Assembly (NCBI GenBank): GCA_964453655.1
Contig: CAYVSP010000017.1
Location: 1-17,805, forward strand
Direction: 5' to 3'
Source: CAYVSP01 sp964453655
Lineage (GTDB): Bacteria; Patescibacteriota; Saccharimonadia; Saccharimonadales; CAYVSP01
Length of the DNA stretch: 17,805 nucleotides
The notes under the pieces were generated by a model, which had not been told where the DNA came from, ran no database searches, and saw only the letters and a list, made by a program, of their open reading frames with translations. The translations under genes were made by a program, and so were the position numbers. Below are positions 1 through 6,151 of this stretch, in pieces. Each line of letters begins with the position of its first letter. Within the stretch, counting starts at the first letter, position 1.

Positions 1-3000
1 GGTGACCTAGCTATCAACGGTGGAGACATCACCTCATCGGTTCCGCTGACCATTAACGGTGGTGGAACGCTCACACTGAGTGATCCCGTATCAGCTCTCT
101 CAACACTAACCGTTGCCAGTACTGCTACGATTCAAGGTAGTAGCGTTACCATTGGCGGTACATCACAAGCCGGCTCACTAATCCTCAATGACGGAGCATC
201 TAACACAGCTACCATTTCACCGGCCACGCTAGGCCAGAGCACTGTCTATACGCTACCTGATCCGGGTACGGCATCCGTTAGTATTTGTTTGAACACTGGT
301 AACTGTGCCGGTTCAGGCACTGGCGTAACTACTGTTGGAGGTACCGCTAACCGTATCGCTAAATTTACTGGCTCTCAATCTCTTGGCAACAGCACCATAA
401 CCGATGATGGCACAAATGTGAGTTTGAGCGGTGACCTGACTGTGCAAGGGGCGGATGTCTACGTTGGCGTAGCTTCCACAGCCAATGGTATTATCCATCT
501 TCAAAACAGTAGCAATGCATTTACGCTTAACATATCTGCTCCGAACCAGGCAACTGGCAGTGCTACTGTATCAGTTCCAAATACAGCCGGAGCTCCTGAT
601 ACTTTCTGTCTTTTCACTCTTGCCAACTGTGCTGGCGGCAGCGGTATCAGCGGTTCTGGTACCACAAACCGAGTCGCTAAATTTACCGGCTCAAGTGCTA
701 TCGGCAACAGCACCATAACCGATGATGGCACAAATGTGAGTTTGAGTGGAGCACTTACCGTCCAGGGCGCCTCCTCGCTCACCCTCGGCACAGCCACAAC
801 CAACACCGGCGCCATCCTATTGAAGAACGCCACCAATAGTAACACTCTAACACTGCAGAGCGGAGCTACAGGGGCACCCTTAACACTTACTTTACCGACA
901 GCTGATGGAATTAATGGGGATTGTTTACTCACCAATGGCTCTGGTGCGCTAAGCTTTGGAACGTGTACCGGTGGGGGAGGCGGCAGTAGTGGCGTCACCT
1001 CTCTAGATGGTCTAACTGGGCTGCTAACCATCAATAACACTACCGGTTCTGGTTCTGCCATCACCATAGACAATGCTTCAACCAGTGCTAAAGGTATTGC
1101 TTCCTTTAATTCAACTAATTTCAGTGTCAGTAGTGGGGCTGTTAATACAATTCAAGATATTAACAACTCTGCCAGCCCAACCTTTGCGGCTGCTACTCTG
1201 ACTGGCTCCGGCACTGGGCTAAGCCTAAGCGGGGCTCCCAGCGCCAGTACATCATCGTCATTGTTAAACTTGGGTGGTGCAATCAGTGGAGGAAGCAGCA
1301 GTGGCACCTACATCGGTATCAATCCAGCCAGTAGTTCGGCCGACTTTATTAACTTCCAAATCGCCAACTCTAGCAAACTGAAGGTTGCTAACAGCGGCGC
1401 AATCTCGATAGGTGGCACGCAGTTCATTGATGGCTCTCTTAACCTGTCAAACATCGGCACAATTGCCTCCGGTGCTATCACCTCCAGCTCTACCATTACC
1501 GGTNNNNNNNNNNNNNNNNNNNNNNNNNNNNNNNNNNNNNNNNNNNNNNNNNNNNNNNNNNNNNNNNNNNNNNNNNNNNNNNNNNNNNNNNNNNNNNNNN
1601 NNNCTGGGGCTGGAACAAACCGCATTACTGCTGGTGGTAACCTAGTAAACATCGGCACAATTGCCTCCGGTGCTATCACCTCCAGCTCTACCATTACCGG
1701 TACTACCTTAAACGGTACTACTGGTATAAACACTGGCGCTGGGGCTGGAACAAACCGCATTACTGCTGGTGGTAACCTAGTAAACATCGGCACCATTGCA
1801 ACCTCTGGCGCCATAAACTCTCAAACCATATCAAGTGCAGCTAACTTTACCGGGACTGTGACCGTCCAAGGCGCCTCCTCGCTCACCCTAGGTACCGCCA
1901 CCACCAATACCGGTGGTATTCTGCTGAAGAATGCTACTAACAGTAACACCCTAACTCTGCAAAGTGGGGCTACAGGGAGCAACCTGACTCTCACGCTGCC
2001 AAACGCCGATGGCAGTAATGGCAATTGTTTAGAGACCAATGGCTCAGGTGTATTAAGTTTTCAGGCCTGTACTGGCGGCGCCGGCGGTGGCGTCACCTCT
2101 CTAGACGGATTAACAGGTGTACTGACCATAAATAACTCTACCGGTTCTGGCTCTGCCATCACTATTGATAACGCTACTACAGGCGCTAAAGGCATAGCCT
2201 CATTCAATGCCACCAACTTTACGGTTACCAGCGGAGCGGTTAATACCAAACAGGATATTGCCACTACTTCGAGTCCAACCTTTGCGGCAACAACACTTAC
2301 TGGCTCTGGACCCAGTCTGGTTGTAAGTGGTGCACCCACTGGTGGTGCACCCGGTGCCACTTCCTCACTCGTCCAGCTTGGCAGCGCACTTACTAATGGC
2401 AACAATGCCACTAACGGCGGTACTTACCTGGGCCTCAACGCACCATCCGTTGGGGCCGGCTCAGCGGCAGATTTCTTGAGATTTCAGTACAATGGTGCCA
2501 ACAAGCTTTTAGTAACCAATGCCGGCCTACTAGATGCAGCTGGCGGCTTGGCTGTAAGTGGCACAACAGTAATTGACTCTAGCTTAGCTATTCAAAGTGG
2601 TGTAACTGCCAGTACTAATCTTCTAACTTCTGGTACCCTTGGCATTGCTCGAGGAGGGACTGGAATTGCAAGTTATACCATTGGTGATTTGCTGTATGCT
2701 AGCGGGGCAACAACGTTGTCTAAATTGGCTGATGTAGCTACTGGTCAAGTCTTGATTTCCGGCGGAGCTGGTGTCGCGCCAAGCTGGAGCGGTTCGCCAA
2801 CACTGAGCGGTGCGCTCACTATTCAAGGTTCTAGCGCCCTCACCCTCGGCACCACTGGTACAAACACTGGCGCTATCTTGTTCAAAGGCTCAACGGCTGC
2901 TAGTGGTACGGTAACGCTGCAAGGGCCAGCTAATCCGAGTACCAACAATTACACTCTCAGTATTCCAGCAATCGTCGGCAATGCAAATCTTTGCACCGAT

Positions 3001-5616
3001 ACTAGTAATGGCAATAGTGTCTGTACCGGCTACGCGCCTTCAAGTGGCGGTAACTATATTGCCAAAAATACAAATGATACTTCTAGTGCGTCATTTTTAG
3101 GTAATTTGCTGGGTCTTACCAACACTAATACCGGCGCCGCAGGAGTATTGTCGCTCGCTAACAACGGTACCAACTCTGCTTTGTCGATTTTACAATCTGG
3201 CACTAGCGAACCGAGCAGTGGACAGGCTTTAATTCTGGCGAATAATAATACAACAACCCCTACAGGCAACCTGATTGATTTGCAGAACAAAGGCACCAGT
3301 AAGTTTAGTGTTGACGTTAATGGAGTAGTACTTGCAGCATCAACCATTTCTGGCAGCACACTAAACGGAACCACCGGAATCAACACAGGAGCCGGTGCTG
3401 GAACGCTGCGCATAGATGTTAACGGCAACCTCTTGAATATTGGTACTATTAGCTCAGGACTTATTAACGGTCAGACTATCTCGAGTGCGGCTAATTTCAC
3501 TGGCACTTTAACTATCCCAACAGCTAACGGTTTGGTGCTTGGTACTGCCAGTAGTAGTATAGGTGGAATTCAATTCAAGGGCTCTGGTGGTGCGGGAACA
3601 CTGACTCTAAAAGGGCCAACTACACCAAATGCCGGGAACTTTACGCTCAGCATTCCGGCAATTACCGGCAATGCCAATGTGTGTACTACTGATACCAGTA
3701 TTAGTAGTGGCTGCCTTGCTAGAAATCTCCAAGATTCTTCGAGCGCCTCTGTTGCCGGAAATCTTCTTGCACTTACAAACACTAACACCGGTGCTTTTTC
3801 AGGAGTGCTGAGCTTGACGGGTAATGGGACTAACAACGCTCTCTCGGTAGTCCAATCTGGAACCAGCGAGCCAGCATTTGGGAAGGCTCTCATTGTGGCG
3901 AATAATAATACACCGACCCCTACAGGCAACCTGCTTGACTTGCAGAATAAAGGCACCAGTAAGTTTAGTGTTGACGTAAATGGTGCTGTGACTGCGGCTT
4001 CAACCCTTCAAGCCACCTCCGCGATTTTGAGCGGTACCCTGACTGTCCAAGGCGCTGTTAGTCTTGGCCAAGTTGGCGTAAGCAATGGAAATATTTATTT
4101 CCAAGGTGGTGACTTCGGTGGCGTTTATATAGTTGGGCCTGCTACAACTAACAACACAGCCTTTAATCTCGCGCTTCCAGTACTTGGTGCCAATGCAACC
4201 TTCTGTACAAGCGATAATGCCTACTTATGCCCAAGCTACATTCAAAACCAAAGCGCATCAGCTCAATCAGCGAACCTCAATATCGTGAGCACGTCCCTTA
4301 CTACCACCACAGCAACCATTAAAGCCCTTAAAGTTGGTTTAACTACACAGACAGCTAATCTGCTTGAATTCCAAGGTAATAATGGTACCCCAAATGGTGC
4401 AATCGGTCCTTCCGGAAACGAACTATTTCTTGGCGGTGGTTTTATCGATGGACAACTAAGTTTAAGAAACGCTGGCGGTAGCGCTAGCTATGGCCATCTA
4501 AAGGTAGATGCCTTAACTACTGATCGGACCTACTTATTGCCTGATGAAACTGTCGGTAGTAATACAATTTGTTTACAAAGTTCCTCAAGCTGCGGTTTTC
4601 TTACTAGCACCACCGGTATCCCCGACAGTACATCAATTGCCACTGAAAATATTTACATGACGAACGGAGGGACCACAAGCGATGTAACCTTAAGAATTCA
4701 AAAAAGTGCAGCGCAAACCGGTAATTTGCTGGAATTTTGTAGCACGTCAGGTTGTGCCAGCCCAATTGCTTCAGTAAATACTAGTGGCGGTTTTTCTGTC
4801 TTTAGTCTTGCCGTCGCTAACAGTATTACTGGGAATACAATTAACGGCGCAACCATTAGCACAAATAACTTTGCTGGTGCTACCATAACAAGCTCAACCT
4901 TTAATAATCAAACTTTATCTGCAAATTTGTTAACCTTCAGTGGCACCCCAGTTATATCTCCAAGCGTAACAGCTAACGACATAACACTACAATCCGGTGG
5001 TACTGGAGCCGTAAACATCGGCACCACTGGAACTGGGGCACTGACCATGGGCAGCACTAATCAAACAGGAATTGTAACACTTGATCAGTCAACCAAGAGC
5101 CACACCCTGAATATTGGAACAGGAGTTACTGAAAATGCAGCAACACTCACCATACACATTGGTGATGGTGGAGCCGCTGGCTCTACTACAAACATTACAA
5201 TCGGTTCAGCTATTGCCGGAACTCTTACCGTCAAGAGTGCGGCAACGTTCAACAAAGCCATTACTGTCGGTGGGCATATAATCGGCACCAACACCTCAGG
5301 CTCAACGACGGTTGCAGCGAATACGGCAGTCTGTGGCACCGGCTGTACGGTAACTATCACCGGCAGCAATGACACCTCAGGCTTGATAACGGTGAACACC
5401 GGTACTGGTGTGACAGCGGGTACTCTAGCGACCGTTACCTTCGCCTCAGATTATGGTGTGGCGCCAAGAATTGTACTAACTCCTGAGACAGTGCCCGCTA
5501 GCTCTAACTTCCCGCAATACTACTACGGCGTCGGTACCCACACCTTTGACCTCAAGAGTTACAATGCCTTATCGGACTCTAAAACTTATACTTTTAGCTA
5601 TCATATTATTCAGTAG
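1..5616 (+). CDS. Giant beta-repeat surface fibre protein, 5' end outside window
   Basis: The frame is open from base 1 to the TAG at 5614-5616 (1871 codons, 34 of them unknown in the N gap), so the start and any signal peptide lie upstream. The TTG at 289 is not needed as a start. The protein is almost entirely Gly, Ser, Thr, Asn and Ala with alternating hydrophobics, as in beta-helix or beta-prism fibres. Recurring modules are 'R(I/V)AKFTGS..GNSTITDDGTN', 'TLGTATTNTG' followed by 'NTLTLQSGATG', and 'LP...G' then a Cys pair. Around nt 2644-2790 the text 'GIARGGTG', 'GDLLYASG' and 'TGQVLISGGAG' resembles bacteriophage tail-fibre stems. The last 100 residues are less repetitive and rich in Tyr, probably a terminal beta domain; from memory, similar ends recur in large Patescibacteria proteins. 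All 20 cysteines fall in 10 close pairs. An exported or attachment role is inferred; no enzyme motif is visible. Confidence 0.85.
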   Translation, partial: GDLAINGGDITSSVPLTINGGGTLTLSDPVSALSTLTVASTATIQGSSVTIGGTSQAGSLILNDGASNTATISPATLGQSTVYTLPDPGTASVSICLNTGNCAGSGTGVTTVGGTANRIAKFTGSQSLGNSTITDDGTNVSLSGDLTVQGADVYVGVASTANGIIHLQNSSNAFTLNISAPNQATGSATVSVPNTAGAPDTFCLFTLANCAGGSGISGSGTTNRVAKFTGSSAIGNSTITDDGTNVSLSGALTVQGASSLTLGTATTNTGAILLKNATNSNTLTLQSGATGAPLTLTLPTADGINGDCLLTNGSGALSFGTCTGGGGGSSGVTSLDGLTGLLTINNTTGSGSAITIDNASTSAKGIASFNSTNFSVSSGAVNTIQDINNSASPTFAAATLTGSGTGLSLSGAPSASTSSSLLNLGGAISGGSSSGTYIGINPASSSADFINFQIANSSKLKVANSGAISIGGTQFIDGSLNLSNIGTIASGAITSSSTITGXXXXXXXXXXXXXXXXXXXXXXXXXXXXXXXXXXGAGTNRITAGGNLVNIGTIASGAITSSSTITGTTLNGTTGINTGAGAGTNRITAGGNLVNIGTIATSGAINSQTISSAANFTGTVTVQGASSLTLGTATTNTGGILLKNATNSNTLTLQSGATGSNLTLTLPNADGSNGNCLETNGSGVLSFQACTGGAGGGVTSLDGLTGVLTINNSTGSGSAITIDNATTGAKGIASFNATNFTVTSGAVNTKQDIATTSSPTFAATTLTGSGPSLVVSGAPTGGAPGATSSLVQLGSALTNGNNATNGGTYLGLNAPSVGAGSAADFLRFQYNGANKLLVTNAGLLDAAGGLAVSGTTVIDSSLAIQSGVTASTNLLTSGTLGIARGGTGIASYTIGDLLYASGATTLSKLADVATGQVLISGGAGVAPSWSGSPTLSGALTIQGSSALTLGTTGTNTGAILFKGSTAASGTVTLQGPANPSTNNYTLSIPAIVGNANLCTDTSNGNSVCTGYAPSSGGNYIAKNTNDTSSASFLGNLLGLTNTNTGAAGVLSLANNGTNSALSILQSGTSEPSSGQALILANNNTTTPTGNLIDLQNKGTSKFSVDVNGVVLAASTISGSTLNGTTGINTGAGAGTLRIDVNGNLLNIGTISSGLINGQTISSAANFTGTLTIPTANGLVLGTASSSIGGIQFKGSGGAGTLTLKGPTTPNAGNFTLSIPAITGNANVCTTDTSISSGCLARNLQDSSSASVAGNLLALTNTNTGAFSGVLSLTGNGTNNALSVVQSGTSEPAFGKALIVANNNTPTPTGNLLDLQNKGTSKFSVDVNGAVTAASTLQATSAILSGTLTVQGAVSLGQVGVSNGNIYFQGGDFGGVYIVGPATTNNTAFNLALPVLGANATFCTSDNAYLCPSYIQNQSASAQSANLNIVSTSLTTTTATIKALKVGLTTQTANLLEFQGNNGTPNGAIGPSGNELFLGGGFIDGQLSLRNAGGSASYGHLKVDALTTDRTYLLPDETVGSNTICLQSSSSCGFLTSTTGIPDSTSIATENIYMTNGGTTSDVTLRIQKSAAQTGNLLEFCSTSGCASPIASVNTSGGFSVFSLAVANSITGNTINGATISTNNFAGATITSSTFNNQTLSANLLTFSGTPVISPSVTANDITLQSGGTGAVNIGTTGTGALTMGSTNQTGIVTLDQSTKSHTLNIGTGVTENAATLTIHIGDGGAAGSTTNITIGSAIAGTLTVKSAATFNKAITVGGHIIGTNTSGSTTVAANTAVCGTGCTVTITGSNDTSGLITVNTGTGVTAGTLATVTFASDYGVAPRIVLTPETVPASSNFPQYYYGVGTHTFDLKSYNALSDSKTYTFSYHIIQ
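385..746 (+). repeat. Exact 44-bp direct repeat pair in the fibre gene
   Basis: Bases 385-428 and 703-746 are identical and encode 'GNSTITDDGTNVSLS'. The intervening sequences share protein pattern but not DNA identity. The unit is 318 bp, or 106 codons. Confidence 0.9.
1453..1785 (+). repeat. 135-bp (45-codon) tandem repeat in the fibre gene
   Basis: Unit 1 runs 1453-1650 as written (with the gap) and unit 2 runs 1651-1785. A third, diverged unit begins at 1786 with the same 'NIGTIA' text. All 98 comparable bases of units 1 and 2 are identical, while other repeats in this gene differ at many third positions. This points to recent duplication or gene conversion. Each unit encodes 'NIGTIASGAITSSSTITG', then a segment containing 'GAGAGTNRITAGGNLV'. 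Confidence 0.9.
1504..1603. other. Assembly gap of 100 N
   Basis: Exactly 100 undetermined bases lie inside the fibre gene. The 51 bases before the gap and the 47 bases after it match 1651-1701 and 1739-1785 exactly. In the complete copy only 37 bases separate these blocks. The gap length is therefore probably a placeholder, and the true content is 37 bases or 37 plus multiples of 135. The frame is kept because 100 and 37 leave the same remainder on division by 3. Confidence 0.98.
2840..3995 (+). repeat. Two 660-bp (220-codon) modules in the fibre gene
   Basis: The segments around 2840-3335 and 3500-3995 align at a fixed offset of 660 bases. Both contain 'TLSIPAI.GNAN.C', a second Cys ten residues on, 'NLL.LTNTNTGA', 'QSGTSEP', 'ANNNT' and 'LQNKGTSKFSVDVNG'. 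DNA identity is very high at the end of the module (from 3238 and from 3898) and lower elsewhere. This fits an old duplication with local conversion. Confidence 0.85.
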
Positions 5617-5634
5617 GAGGCGTATAGTAAAAGT

Positions 5635-5943
5635 ATGAGAGTGGTAATGCTATACCGGCCGAACTCGGAGTTTGCTAGAGGAGTAGAGGAATTTGTGCAC
5701 GAATATGAACGGCGTGATGCCAGCCGGCACATTGAGCTCATTGAATATGACAGCGTAGAAGGACAAAACATGGCGTCGCTTTATGAAATTTATCAACACC
5801 CGGCGCTGCTAGTACTGGCTGACGATGGTAAGGTGATTCAGATGTGGATGGGCCCGCAACTGCCGCTGATGGACGAGCTAGCGGCCTACGCCAGTAGTGG
5901 CGGCAACATGTTCCTTGCAGAAGCCACCCCAGTTACGTTATAG
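5635..5943 (+). CDS. Small thioredoxin-fold protein lacking the CXXC motif
   Basis: This 102-residue soluble protein has no signal peptide or membrane segment. The order of secondary structure looks like thioredoxin: strand 'RVVMLYRP', a charged helix at about residues 12-27, strand 'HIELIEY', a short helix, 'HPALLVL' with a probable cis-proline, then 'DGKVIQMWMGP' and a final helix. The catalytic CXXC position after the first strand is occupied by 'RPNS', and the whole protein contains no cysteine. Redox activity is therefore unlikely; a binding or scaffold role is possible. AGGAGG at 5615-5620 overlaps the fibre stop codon and lies 14 bases before the ATG, rather far but the best SD present. 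With an 18-base gap to the fibre gene, co-transcription is likely. Fold assignment is inference; function is unknown. Confidence 0.75.
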   Translation: MRVVMLYRPNSEFARGVEEFVHEYERRDASRHIELIEYDSVEGQNMASLYEIYQHPALLVLADDGKVIQMWMGPQLPLMDELAAYASSGGNMFLAEATPVTL

Positions 5944-5944
5944 T
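5915..5944 (+). promoter_or_regulatory. Possible promoter for the ileS leader
   Basis: TTGCAG at 5915-5920 (4 of 6 to the sigma70 -35 consensus) is followed after 18 bases by TATAGT at 5939-5944 (5 of 6). It overlaps the end of the preceding gene. Transcription from about 5951 would include the AT-rich hairpin and the whole T-box leader. Confidence 0.4.
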
Positions 5945-5961
5945 ATTAATAATCCGCTTGC

Positions 5962-5992
5962 CCTCCTAAAATTTCACAGAAATTTTGGCGGG
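5962..5992 (+). other. Long hairpin at the 5' end of the ileS leader
   Basis: AAAATTTC (5968-5975) pairs perfectly with GAAATTTT (5979-5986) around an ACA loop. The stem extends outward through CCCTCCT against GGCGGG with one C-C mismatch and two G-T pairs. No T tract follows on either strand, so it is not a typical intrinsic terminator. It may stabilise the leader RNA or separate it from the upstream gene. Confidence 0.6.
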
Positions 5993-5997
5993 TAAAA

Positions 5998-6141
5998 GCA
6001 GCTATCAACTGCGAGGAGTGGGAAGAACATCCGCCAGCTGGCAGATAAGTAGAGCTCACCGGTAAGGCCCGTAATCGTCCCATAATTAAGCGAAACGACA
6101 GGATGGTACCGCGTGAGAACGCTCCTGCAGCTAAGCAGGAG
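5998..6141 (+). ncRNA. T-box riboswitch controlling ileS, ultrashort Stem I type
   Basis: The leader carries the T-box core at 6104-6113, UGGUACCGCG, matching the family consensus UGGNACCGCG. The UGGU would pair with the ACCA end of uncharged tRNA-Ile, whose discriminator base is A. An antiterminator can be drawn: 6099-6103 with 6123-6127, a 7-base bulge (UGGUACC), then GCG 6111-6113 with CGC 6120-6122. Upstream, GCAG 5998-6001 pairs with CUGC 6009-6012 around a 7-base loop CUAUCAA. This loop puts the isoleucine codon AUC (6004-6006) in its centre. This matches the ultrashort Stem I design known from actinobacterial ileS leaders rather than the long canonical Stem I. A further stem, 6018-6022 with 6030-6034, lies between. 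Low charged tRNA-Ile would raise ileS expression. T-box and antiterminator are seen directly; the specifier assignment is inference but fits the gene. Confidence 0.9.
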
Positions 6142-6151
6142 TTTTTATTTT
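6122..6151 (+). terminator. T-box terminator hairpin that also masks the ileS SD
   Basis: CTCCTGC (6122-6128) pairs with GCAGGAG (6135-6141) around a 6-base loop, followed by TTTTTATTTT. This is a typical intrinsic terminator and is mutually exclusive with the antiterminator, since both use 6123-6127. Its 3' arm contains AGGAG (6137-6141), ten bases before the ileS ATG and the only SD available. The same hairpin could thus act by stopping transcription, by hiding the ribosome site, or both. Confidence 0.85.

Noticed and set aside
289..291. TTG as start of the fibre gene
   Set aside because: The same frame is open back to base 1 with the same repeat style, so the gene starts outside the window.
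501..1073. Long minus-strand reading frames opposite the fibre gene (also near 1308-1814, 2061-2411 and 3054-3956)
   Set aside because: They mirror the Gly/Thr/Ser codon bias of the fibre repeats, give Val/Pro/Ala-rich text without domains, and overlap a clear gene completely.
1453..1785. CRISPR-like array
   Set aside because: The repeats are coding, contiguous, 135 bp long and in frame; there are no short palindromic repeats with unique spacers.
6113..6115. GTG as start of ileS
   Set aside because: It lies within the conserved T-box core and would encode residues from the terminator; ATG 6152 begins with normal IleRS sequence.
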